Positions 1 through 8,917 of a stretch of 11,534 nucleotides of DNA are shown one piece after another. A program made the translations under genes and the position numbers. Origin of the DNA: Saccoglossus kowalevskii (lineage: Eukaryota; Hemichordata; Enteropneusta; Harrimaniidae); contig NW_003152936.1 in NCBI RefSeq assembly GCF_000003605.2, positions 1-11,534 of the forward strand, in the 5' to 3' direction. The first letter of the stretch is position 1, and every line of letters begins with the position of its first letter. The notes under the pieces are model-generated. The model made no database searches, had not been told where the DNA came from, and saw only the letters and a program-made list of their open reading frames with translations.

Positions 1-1117
1 CGTCACTTTGACTACAGTACTCGGCTCACGGTGTAAATTTAGAGGCTTAGCCACCTATGTATTAACCTCACTTTGTACAACAGTATTTGGTTCTCGGTGT
101 AAATTTAGAGGCTTAGCCACCTATGTATTGTTGTCACTTTGTACTACAGTACTTGGCTCACGCTGTAATTTTAGAGGCTTAGCCGCCTGTGTATTAATGT
201 CACTTTGTACTACAGTACTTGGCTCACGCTGTAAATTTAGAGGTTTAGCCACCTATGTATTAATGTCACATTGTACAGCAGTACTTGGCTCACGCTGTAA
301 ATTTAGAAGCATAGCCGCCTATGTATTAACATCACTTTGTACAGTACTTGGCTCACGCTGTAAATATAGAGGCTAAGCCACCGATGTATTAACGTCACTG
401 TGTACTACAGTACTTGGCTCACGCTGTAAATTTAGAGGCTTAGCTACTCATGTATTAACGTCACTTTGTACTACAGTACTTGGCTCACGGTGTAAATTTA
501 GAGGCTTAGCCACCTATGTATTAATGTCACTTTGTACTACAGTACTTGGCTAACGGTGAAAATTTAGGGGTTTAGCCACCTATGTATTAATGTCACTTTG
601 TACTACACTACTTGGCTAACGGTGTAAATTTAGGGGTTTAGCCACTCATGTATTAATGTCACTTTGTACTACAGTACTCGGCTCACGGTGTAAATTTAGA
701 GGCTTAGCCACCTATGTATTAACCTCACTTTGTACAACAGTACTTGGCTCTCGGTGTAAATTTAGAGGCTTAGCCACCTATGTATTATTGTCACTTTGTA
801 CTACAGTACTTGGCTCACGCTGTAAATTTAGAGGCTTAGCCACTCATGTATTAATGTCACTTTGTACTACAGTACTTGGCTCACGGTGTAAATTTAGAGG
901 CTTAGCCACCTATGTATTAATGTCACTTTGTACTACAGTACTTGGCTAACGGTGTAAATTTAGGGGTTTAGCCACCTATGTATTAATGTCACTTTGTACT
1001 ACACTACTTGGCTAACGGTGTAAATTTAGGGGTTTAGCCACTCATGTATTAATGTCACTTTGTACTACAGTACTTGGCCCACAGTGTAAATTTAGAGGTT
1101 TAGCCACCTATGTATTA
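1..1117. repeat. Left block: older 657-bp and 396-bp higher-order periods
   Basis: Units at 1, 65 and 131 correspond to units at 656, 722 and 788, a spacing of 657 bp (ten units minus a 3-bp deletion in the unit at 329). The pair at 65 and 722 share the otherwise unusual TCTCGG in place of TCACGG. A second, younger period of 396 bp (six units) links 458-655 with 854-1051. By eye these 198-bp segments differ at two positions, and the 66-bp units at 590 and 986 are identical. Four units here (524, 590, 920, 986) carry GGCTAAC instead of GGCTCAC. The units at 590 and 986 also carry ACACTAC, which destroys the second GTAC. There is no gene in this block; the open reading stretches are broken by TAA in the GGCTAAC units and in the unit at 329. 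Confidence 0.8.
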
Positions 1118-2118
1118 ATGTCACTTTGTACTACAGTACTCGGCTCACGGTGTAAATTTAGAGGCTTAGCCACCTAAAAGTATGTATTAATGTCACTTTG
1201 TATTACAGTACATGGCTCACGGTGTAAGTTTAGAGGTGTAGCCACCTAAGTATTAATGTCACATTGTACTACAGTACTTGGCTCACGGTGTAAATTTAGA
1301 GGTTTAGCCACCTATGTATTAACGTCAGTTTGTACAACAGTACTTGGCTCACGGTGTAAATTTAGAGGCTTAGCCACATATGTATTAATGACACTTTGTA
1401 CTAGAGTACATGTACTTGGCTCACGCTGTAAATTTAGAGGCTTAGCCACCTATGTATTAATGTCACATTGTACAACAGTACTTGGCTCACGGTGTAAATT
1501 TAGAGGCTTAGCCACCTATGTATTAATGACACTTTGTACTACAGTACTTGGCTCACGGTGTAAATTTAGAGGCTTAGCCACCTATGTATTAATGTCACAT
1601 TGTACTACAGTACTTGGCTCACGGTGTAAATTTAAAGGCCTAGCCACCTATGTATTAACGTCACTTTGTACTACAGTACTTAGCTCACGGTTTAAATTGA
1701 GAGGCTTAGCCACCTATGTATTAATGTCACTTTGTACTACAGTACTTGGCCCAAATTGTAAATTTAGAGTTTAGCCACCTATGTTCTAATGTCACTTTGT
1801 ACTAGAGTACTTGGCTCACGGTGTAAATTTAGAGGTTTAGCCACCTATGTATTAACGTCAGTTTGTACAACAGTACTTGGCTCACGGTGTAAATTTAGAG
1901 GCTTAGCCACCTATGTATTAATGTCACATTGTACAACAGTACTTGGCTCACGGTGTAAATTTTGAAGCTTAGCCACCTACGTATTAATGTCACTTTGTAC
2001 TAGAGTACTTGGCTCACGGTTTAAATGTAGAGGTTTAGCCACCTATGTTCTAATGTCACTTTGTACTAGAGTACTTGGCTCACGGTGTAAATTTAGAGGT
2101 TTAGCCACATATGTATTA
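1118..2118. repeat. Mixed module beginning with an AAAAGT unit
   Basis: The block opens with an AAAAGT-insertion unit (1118-1189). Next comes a distinctive unit at 1190 with ATTACAGTACATGG, GTAAGTTTAG and CCTAAGTATTA. After it come the classes ATGTCACATT, ACGTCAGTTT and the 72-bp palindrome unit at 1388. The same order occurs from 9248/9320, so these are homologous modules 8130 bp apart. The unit at 1724 has lost one base (AGAGTTTAG). The unit at 1921 has AATTTTGAAGC, a variant found elsewhere only at 11379. The unit at 1987 has the unusual CGGTTTAAATG. Confidence 0.75.
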
Positions 2119-3120
2119 ATATCACTCTGTACAACACTACTTGGCTCACGGTGTAAATTTGGAGGCTTAGCCACCTATGTATTAATGTCACTTTATACTA
2201 CAGTACTTGGCTCACACTGTAAATTTAGGGGTTTAGCCACTCATGTATTAATGTCACTTTGTACTACAGTAAATGGCTCACGGTTTAAATTTAGAGGCTT
2301 AGCCACCTATGTATTAACCTCACTTTGTACAACAGTACTTGGCTCACGGTGTAAATTTAGAGGTTTAGCCACCTATGTATTAATGTCACTTTGTACTACA
2401 GTACTTGGCTCACGGTGTAAAGTTAGAGGCTTAGCCACCTGTGTATTAATGTTATTTTGCACTACAGTACTCGGCTCACGGTGTAAATTTAGAGGCTTAG
2501 CCACCTATGTATTAATGTCAGTTTGTTCTACAGTACTTGGCTCACGATGTAAATTTAGAGGCTCAGCCACCTATATATTATTGTCACTTTGTACAACAGT
2601 ACTCGGCTCACTGTGTAAATTTAGAAGCTTAGCCACCTATGTATTAATGTCACTTTGTACAACAGTACATGGCTCACGGTGTAAATTTAGAAGCTTAGCC
2701 AGCTATGTATTAATGTCACTTTGTACTAGAGTACTTGGCTCACGGTGTAAATTTAGAGGTTTAGCCACCTATGTACTAATGTCACTTTGTACTAGAGTAC
2801 ATGTACTTGGCTCACGCTGTAAATTTAGAGGCTTAGCCACCTATGTATTAATGTCACATTGTACTACAGTACTTTGCTCACGGTGTAAATTTAAAGGCCT
2901 AGCCACCTGTGTATTAACGTCACTTTGTACTACAGTACTTGGCTCACGGTGTAAATTTAGAGGCTTAGCCACCTATGTATTAATGTCACTTTGTACTACA
3001 GTACTTGGCCCACGGTGTAAATTTAGAGGTTTAGCCACCTATGTATTAATGTCACTTTGTACTACAGTACTCGGCTCACGGTGTAAATTTAGAGGCTTAG
3101 CTACCTAAAAGTATGTATTA
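2119..3120. repeat. Block with first 468-bp cassette and AAAAGT end unit
   Basis: Units at 2119 to 2383 lead into a complete seven-unit cassette at 2449-2916, then a GGCCCAC unit at 2983 and an AAAAGT unit at 3049-3120. The unit at 2119 shares ATATCACTCTG and TTTGGAGGC with the unit at 8984, tying this block to the one at 8918-9319. The cassette here differs from later copies by private changes such as AGCCAGC in the unit at 2647, and ACTTTGCTC and TTAAAGGCC in the unit at 2851. That marks it as a more distant copy than those at 5713 and 7105. Confidence 0.78.
2449..2916. repeat. 468-bp seven-unit cassette, copy 1
   Basis: The cassette is seven units in fixed order, one of them 72 bp. They are ATGTTATTTTGC; CAGTTTGTTCT with GGCTCAG; TTGTCAC with CTCACTG and AAGCTT; GTACATGG with AAGCTT; ACTAGAG; ACTAGAG with GTACATGTAC; and ATGTCACATT with GGCC and CTGTG. 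This is the most divergent of the four full copies (also 3985, 5713, 7105). Confidence 0.85.
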
Positions 3121-3786
3121 ATGTCACTTTGTACTACAGTACTTGGTTCACGGTGTACATTTAGAGGTGTAGCCACCTATGTATTAATGTCACATTGTAC
3201 TACAGTACTTGGCTCACGGTGTAAATTTAGAGGTTTAGCCACCTATGTATTAACGTCAGTTTGTACAACAGTACTAGGCTCACGGTGTAAATTTAGGGGC
3301 TTAGCCACATATGTATTAATGACACTTTGTACTAGAGTACATGTACTTGGCTCACGCTGTAAATTTAGAGGCTTAGCCACCTATGTATTAATGTCACTTT
3401 GTACAACAGTACTTGGCTCAGGGTGTAAATTTAGAGGCTTAGCCACCTATGTATTAATGACACTTTGTACTACAGTACTTGGCTCACGGTGTAAATTTAG
3501 AGGCTTAGCCACCTATGTATTAATGTCACATTGTACTACAGTACTTGGCTCACGGTGTAAATTTAGAGGCCTAGCCACCTATGTATTAACGTCACTTTGT
3601 ACTACAGTACTTGGCTCACGGTGTAAATTGAGAGGCTTAGCCACCTATGTATTAATGTCACTTTGTACTACAGTACTTGGCCCACGGTGTAAATTTAGAG
3701 GTTTAGCCACCTATGTATTAATGTCACTTTGTACTACAGTACTTGGGTCACGCTGTAAATTTAGGGGTTTAGCCACTCATGTATTA
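3121..3786. repeat. Entry module, copy related to 8246-8845
   Basis: The order of unit classes is GGTGTAG unit (3121), ATGTCACATT (3187), ACGTCAGTTT (3253), the 72-bp palindrome unit (3319), then 3391, ATGACAC (3457), ATGTCACATT (3523), AAATTGAGAGG (3589), GGCCCAC (3655) and GGGTCACGC (3721). The first nine classes recur in the same order from 8246. The rare variant GTACTAGGC occurs in both 3253 and 8378. This supports a single module duplicated, with the central array now lying between the copies. The following GGGTCACGC unit at 3721 instead matches units inside the 1392-bp repeats. Confidence 0.78.
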
Positions 3787-4935
3787 ATGTCACTTTGTAC
3801 TACAGTACTTGGCTCACGGTGTAAATTTAGAAGCTTAGCCACCTATGTATTAACCTCACTTTGTACAACAGTACTTGGCTCACGGTGTAAATTTAGAGGT
3901 TTAGCCACCTATGTATTAATGTCACTTTGTACTACAGTATTTGGCTCACGGTGTAAAGTTAGAGGCTTAGCCACCTGTGTATTAATGTTATTTTGCACTA
4001 CAGTACTCGACTCACGGTGTAAATTTAGAGGCTTATCCACCTATGTATTAATGTCAGTTTGTTCTACAGTACTTGGCTCACGATGTAAATTTAGAGGCTC
4101 GGCCACCTATGTATTATTGTCACTTTGTACAACAGTACTCGGCTCACTGTGTAAATTTAGAAGCTTAGCCACCTATGTATTAATGTCACTTTGTACAACA
4201 GTACATGGCTCACGGTGTAAATTTAGAAGCTTAGCCACCTATGTATTAATGTCACTTTGTACTAGAGTACTTGGCTCACGGTGTAAATTTAGAGGTTTAG
4301 CCACCTATGTACTAATGTCACTTTGTACTAGAGTACATGTACTTGGCTCACGCTGTAAATTTAGAGGCTTAGCAACCTATGTATTAATGTCACATTGTAC
4401 TACAGTACTTGGCTCACGGTGTAAATTTAGAGGCCTAGCCACCTGTGTATTAACGTCACTTTGTACAACAGTGCTTGGCTCACGGTGTAAATTTAGAGGC
4501 TTAGCCACCTATGTATTAATGTCACTTTGTACTACAGTACTTGGCCCACGATGTAAATTTAGAGGCTCAGCCACCTATATATTATTGTCACTTTGTACAA
4601 CAGTACTCGGCTCACTGTGTAAATTTAGAAGCTTAGCCACCTATGTATTAATGTCACTTTGTACAACAGTACATGGCTCACGGTGTAAATTTAGAAGCTT
4701 AGCCACCTATGTATTAATGTCACTTTGTACTAGAGTACTTGGCTCACGGTGTAAATTTAGAGGTTTAGCCACCTATGTACTAATGTCACTTTGTACTAGA
4801 GTACATGTACTTGGCTCACGCTGTAAATTTAGAGGCTTAGCCACCTATGTATTAATGTCACATTGTACTACAGTACTTGGCTCACGGTGTAAATTTAGAG
4901 GCTTAGCCACCTATGTATTAATGACACTTTGTACT
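3787..4935. repeat. Second 468-bp cassette plus partial third copy
   Basis: Units at 3787-3984 (AGAAGCTTAG, ACCTCAC, AAAGTTAG) lead into a cassette at 3985-4452. It carries private changes such as CTCGACTC, CTTATCC, GCTCGGCC and TTAGCAACC. At 4519 a chimeric unit joins a GGCCCAC front to a GGCTCAG back, after which four cassette units (4585, 4651, 4717, 4783) appear again at a spacing of 468 bp. From the unit at 4855 the sequence departs from the cassette and returns to the entry-module order, ATGTCACATT then ATGACAC. Confidence 0.8.
3985..4452. repeat. 468-bp seven-unit cassette, copy 2
   Basis: The class order matches the copy at 2449 (1536 bp upstream). Private changes include CTCGACTC and CTTATCC in the first unit, GCTCGGCC in the second and TTAGCAACC in the sixth. 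Confidence 0.86.
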
Positions 4936-4986
4936 ACAGTACTTGGCTCACGGTGTAAATTTAGAGGCTTAGCCACCTATGTATTA

Positions 4987-5514
4987 ATGTCACATTGTAC
5001 TACAGTACTTGGCTCACGGTGTAAATTTAGAGGCCTAGCCACCTATGTATTAACGTCACTTTGTACTACAGTACTTGGCTCACGGTGTAAATTGAGAGGC
5101 TTAGCCACCTATGTATTAATGTCACTTTGTACTACAGTACTTGGCCCACGGTGTAAATTTAGAGGTTTAGCCACCTATGTATTAATGTCACTTTGTACTA
5201 CAGTACTTGGGTCACGCTGTAAATTTAGGGGTTTAGCCACTCATGTATTAATGTCACTTTGTACTACAGTACTTGGCTCACGGTGTAAATTTAGAGGCCT
5301 AGCCACCTATGTATTAACGTCACTTTGTACTACAGTACTTGGCTCACGGTGTAAATTGAGAGGCTTAGCCACCTATGTATTAATGTCACTTTGTACTACA
5401 GTACTTGGCCCACGGTGTAAATTTAGAGGTTTAGCCACCTATGTATTAATGTCACTTTGTACTACAGTACTTGGGTCACGCTGTAAATTTAGGGGTTTAG
5501 CCACTCATGTATTA
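4987..5514. repeat. 264-bp four-unit tandem duplication, nested
   Basis: The four-unit series AGAGGCCTAG, AAATTGAGAGG, GGCCCAC, GGGTCACGC (units 4987, 5053, 5119, 5185) is repeated at once in units 5251, 5317, 5383 and 5449. The first units of the two copies differ at one base (CACATT against CACTTT). The same doubled series is present at 6379-6906, but only a single series is present at 3523-3786. The 264-bp duplication therefore came before the 1392-bp one. Confidence 0.87.
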
Positions 5515-5712
5515 ATGTCACTTTGTACTACAGTACTTGGCTCACGGTGTAAATTTAGAAGCTTAGCCACCTATGTATTAACCTCACTTTGTACAACAGT
5601 ACTTGGCTCACGGTGTAAATTTAGAGGTTTAGCCACCTATGTATTAATGTCACTTTGTACTACAGTACTTGGCTCACGGTGTAAAGTTAGAGGCTTAGCC
5701 ACCTGTGTATTA

Positions 5713-6180
5713 ATGTTATTTTGCACTACAGTACTCGGCTCACGGTGTAAATTTAGAGGCTTAGCCACCTATGTATTAATGTCAGTTTGTTCTACAGTAC
5801 TTGGCTCACGATGTAAATTTAGAGGCTCAGCCACCTATGTATTATTGTCACTTTGTACAACAGTACTCGGCTCACTGTGTAAATTTAGAAGCTTAGCCAC
5901 CTATGTATTAATGTCACTTTGTACAACAGTACATGGCTCACGGTGTAAATTTAGAAGCTTAGCCACCTATGTATTAATGTCACTTTGTACTAGAGTACTT
6001 GGCTCACGGTGTAAATTTAGAGGTTTAGCCACCTATGTACTAATGTCACTTTGTACTAGAGTACATGTACTTGGCTCACGCTGTAAATTTAGAGGCTTAG
6101 CCACCTATGTATTAATGTCACATTGTACTACAGTACTTGGCTCACGGTGTAAATTTAGAGGCCTAGCCACCTGTGTATTA
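5713..6180. repeat. 468-bp seven-unit cassette, copy 3
   Basis: This is a full cassette within the first 1392-bp repeat, 1728 bp downstream of copy 2. By eye it is identical to the copy at 7105. Confidence 0.88.
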
Positions 6181-6378
6181 ACGTCACTTTGTACAACAGT
6201 GCTTGGCTCACTGTGTAAATTTAGAGGCTTAGCCACCTATGTATTAATGTCACTTTGTACTACAGTACTTGGCCCACGATGTAAATTTAGAGGCTCAGCC
6301 ACCTATATATTATTGTCACTTTGTACAACAGTACTTGGCTCACGGTGTAAATTTAGAGGCTTAGCCACCTATGTATTA

Positions 6379-6906
6379 ATGTCACATTGTACTACAGTAC
6401 TTGGCTCACGGTGTAAATTTAGAGGCCTAGCCACCTATGTATTAACGTCACTTTGTACTACAGTACTTGGCTCACGGTGTAAATTGAGAGGCTTAGCCAC
6501 CTATGTATTAATGTCACTTTGTACTACAGTACTTGGCCCACGGTGTAAATTTAGAGGTTTAGCCACCTATGTATTAATGTCACTTTGTACTACAGTACTT
6601 GGGTCACGCTGTAAATTTAGGGGTTTAGCCACTCATGTATTAATGTCACTTTGTACTACAGTACTTGGCTCACGGTGTAAATTTAGAGGCCTAGCCACCT
6701 ATGTATTAACGTCACTTTGTACTACAGTACTTGGCTCACGGTGTAAATTGAGAGGCTTAGCCACCTATGTATTAATGTCACTTTGTACTACAGTACTTGG
6801 CCCACGGTGTAAATTTAGAGGTTTAGCCACCTATGTATTAATGTCACTTTGTACTACAGTACTTGGGTCACGCTGTAAATTTAGGGGTTTAGCCACTCAT
6901 GTATTA
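6379..6906. repeat. 264-bp duplication, copy inside second 1392-bp repeat
   Basis: Units at 6379, 6445, 6511 and 6577 are repeated as 6643, 6709, 6775 and 6841. They are identical by eye to 4987-5514, including the single base that distinguishes the two internal copies. This shows inheritance of an existing doublet, not an independent duplication. Confidence 0.87.
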
Positions 6907-7104
6907 ATGTCACTTTGTACTACAGTACTTGGCTCACGGTGTAAATTTAGAAGCTTAGCCACCTATGTATTAACCTCACTTTGTACAACAGTACTTGGCT
7001 CACGGTGTAAATTTAGAGGTTTAGCCACCTATGTATTAATGTCACTTTGTACTACAGTACTTGGCTCACGGTGTAAAGTTAGAGGCTTAGCCACCTGTGT
7101 ATTA

Positions 7105-7572
7105 ATGTTATTTTGCACTACAGTACTCGGCTCACGGTGTAAATTTAGAGGCTTAGCCACCTATGTATTAATGTCAGTTTGTTCTACAGTACTTGGCTCA
7201 CGATGTAAATTTAGAGGCTCAGCCACCTATGTATTATTGTCACTTTGTACAACAGTACTCGGCTCACTGTGTAAATTTAGAAGCTTAGCCACCTATGTAT
7301 TAATGTCACTTTGTACAACAGTACATGGCTCACGGTGTAAATTTAGAAGCTTAGCCACCTATGTATTAATGTCACTTTGTACTAGAGTACTTGGCTCACG
7401 GTGTAAATTTAGAGGTTTAGCCACCTATGTACTAATGTCACTTTGTACTAGAGTACATGTACTTGGCTCACGCTGTAAATTTAGAGGCTTAGCCACCTAT
7501 GTATTAATGTCACATTGTACTACAGTACTTGGCTCACGGTGTAAATTTAGAGGCCTAGCCACCTGTGTATTA
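7105..7572. repeat. 468-bp seven-unit cassette, copy 4
   Basis: This is a full cassette within the second 1392-bp repeat. From its third unit (7237) it is followed at a 468-bp spacing by a second run of matching units (7705-8040). The cassette can therefore repeat in tandem as well as be carried in the larger repeat. Confidence 0.88.
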
Positions 7573-7719
7573 ACGTCACTTTGTACAACAGTGCTTGGCT
7601 CACGGTGTAAATTTAGAGGCTTAGCCACATATGTATTAATGACACTTTGTACTACAGTACTTGGCCCACGATGTAAATTTAGAGGCTCAGCCACCTATAT
7701 ATTATTGTCACTTTGTACA

Positions 7720-8245
7720 ACAGTACTCGGCTCACTGTGTAAATTTAGAAGCTTAGCCACCTATGTATTAATGTCACTTTGTACAACAGTACATGGCTCA
7801 CGGTGTAAATTTAGAAGCTTAGCCACCTATGTATTAATGTCACTTTGTACTAGAGTACTTGGCTCACGGTGTAAATTTAGAGGTTTAGCCACCTATGTAC
7901 TAATGTCACTTTGTACTAGAGTACATGTACTTGGCTCACGCTGTAAATTTAGAGGCTTAGCCACCTATGTATTAATGTCACATTGTACTACAGTACTTGG
8001 CTCACGGTGTAAATTTAGAGGCCTAGCCACCTGTGTATTAACGTCACTTTGTACTACAGTACTTGGCTCACGGTGTAAATTTAGAGGCTTAGCCACCTAT
8101 GTATTAATGTCACTTTGTACTACAGTACTTGGCCCACGGTGTAAATTTAGAGGATTAGCCACCTATGTATTAATGTCACTTTGTACTACAGTACTCGGCT
8201 CACGGTGTAAATTTAGAGGCTTAGCTACCTAAAAAGTATGTATTA
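7720..8245. repeat. Partial cassette ending in GGCCCAC and AAAAAGT units
   Basis: Units at 7705, 7771, 7837, 7903 and 7975 match 7237, 7303, 7369, 7435 and 7507 at a spacing of 468 bp. The following units then diverge (ACTACAGTACTTGG at 8041, GGATTAG at 8107). The block ends in the only AAAAAGT unit (8173-8245), one A longer than its four relatives, which shifts the phase of everything downstream by one base. Confidence 0.8.
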
Positions 8246-8917
8246 ATGTCACTTTGTACTACAGTACTTGGCTCACGGTGTAAATTTAGAGGTGTAGCCA
8301 CCTATGTATTAATGTCACATTGTACTACAGTACTTGGCTCACGGTGTAAATTTAGAGGTTTAGCCACCTATGTATTAACGTCAGTTTGTACAACAGTACT
8401 AGGCTCACGGTGTAAATTTAGAGGCTTATCCACATATGTATTAATGACACTTTGTACTAGAGTACATGTACTTGGCTCACGCTGTAAATTTAGAGGCTTA
8501 GCCACCTATGTATTAATGTCACTTTGTACAACAGTACTTGGCTCACGGTGTAAATTTAGAGGCTTAGCCACCTATGTATTAATGACACTTTGTACTACAG
8601 TTCTTGGCTCACGGTGTAAATTTAGAGGCTTAGCCACCTATGTATTAATGTCACATTGTACTACAGTACTTGGCTAACGGTGTAAATTTAGAGGCCTAGC
8701 CACCTATGTATTAACGTCACTTTGTACTACAGTACTTGGCTCACGGTGTAAATTGAGAGGCTTAGCCACCTATGTATTAATGTCACTTTGTACTACAGTA
8801 CTTGGCCCACGGTGTAAATTTAGAGGTTTAGCCACCTATGTATTAATGTCACTTTATACTACAGTACTCGGCTCACGGTGTAAATTTAGAGGCTTAGCTA
8901 CCTAAAAGTATGTATTA
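8246..8917. repeat. Entry module, second copy, closed by AAAAGT unit
   Basis: Ten units repeat the order seen from 3121: GGTGTAG unit, ATGTCACATT, ACGTCAGTTT with GTACTAGGC, the 72-bp palindrome unit, 8516, ATGACAC, ATGTCACATT, AAATTGAGAGG, GGCCCAC, then the AAAAGT unit at 8846. Private changes include CTTATCC in 8378, CAGTTCTTGG in 8582, GGCTAAC in 8648 and TTTATACT in 8846. Confidence 0.8.

Larger units (their letters stand above)
4936..6327. repeat. 1392-bp higher-order repeat, copy 1
   Basis: This segment of 21 units (one of them 72 bp) is followed at once by a second copy at 6328-7719. It contains two consecutive four-unit sub-blocks (4987-5250 and 5251-5514, a 264-bp period), then AGAAGCTTAG, ACCTCAC and AAAGTTAG units, a full seven-unit cassette at 5713-6180, and the chimeric GGCCCAC/GGCTCAG unit at 6247. 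By eye only three positions differ from copy 2. One of these, the T of CACTGTG at 6212, is private to this copy, because the older related unit at 4453 has CACGGTG. The boundaries are set by where the sequence at +1392 begins and stops matching, and are uncertain by a few bases. Confidence 0.88.
6328..7719. repeat. 1392-bp higher-order repeat, copy 2
   Basis: This is the direct tandem duplicate of 4936-6327, including the internal 264-bp duplication (6379-6642 and 6643-6906), the cassette at 7105-7572 and the chimeric unit at 7639. Two of the three differences from copy 1 lie 13 bp apart, at 7629 (CACATATG for CACCTATG) and 7642 (ATGACAC for ATGTCAC). Both match the state of the 3253/3319 unit pair, which suggests a short conversion patch. 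The join between copies falls inside the unit at 6313. That unit has the front of a TTGTCAC/ACAAC unit and the back of an ATGACAC-type unit like the one at 4921, as expected for unequal exchange. Confidence 0.88.
3121..8232 (+). other. Long open frame from unit periodicity, not called as a gene
   Basis: The forward frame starting with the unit ATG stays open for 1703 codons through 77 units. It would encode a 22-residue repeat with cysteines at residues 4 and 12 and a basic SRCKFRG core, 24 residues in the 72-bp class. It begins at the first ATG after one AAAAGT unit and ends at the TAA of the next, so both ends are set by repeat variants. I see no signal peptide, unique terminal domain, splice or promoter context. 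Recurrent substitutions are spread evenly over codon positions, and similar frames elsewhere in the array are cut by stops and frameshifts. The reading most consistent with the sequence is a by-product of a 66-bp period with no in-frame stop. A repetitive secreted protein cannot be formally excluded without transcript data. Confidence 0.7.

Noticed and set aside
52-59. GCCACC before TATG as a Kozak-like start context, repeated in each unit
   Set aside because: GCCACC is followed by TATG, not ATG directly. The ATG so placed lies out of the open frame and soon meets a stop, so the match is chance.
1987-3108. Forward open frame of 373 codons, and similar ones at 8-376, 656-949, 1256-1774, 8246-8677, 8918-9307, 9386-10822 and 10851-11423
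   Set aside because: All are the same 22-codon period read in the one stop-free frame. Their ends are set by stop-creating repeat variants or indels, and variable sites show no codon-position bias. No coding call is supported.
7497-7694. Reverse-strand open frame of 65 codons
   Set aside because: In ordinary units this frame has a TAG opposite CACCTATG. It is open here only because neighbouring units carry CACCTGTG and CACATATG. It is a chance product of two variants.
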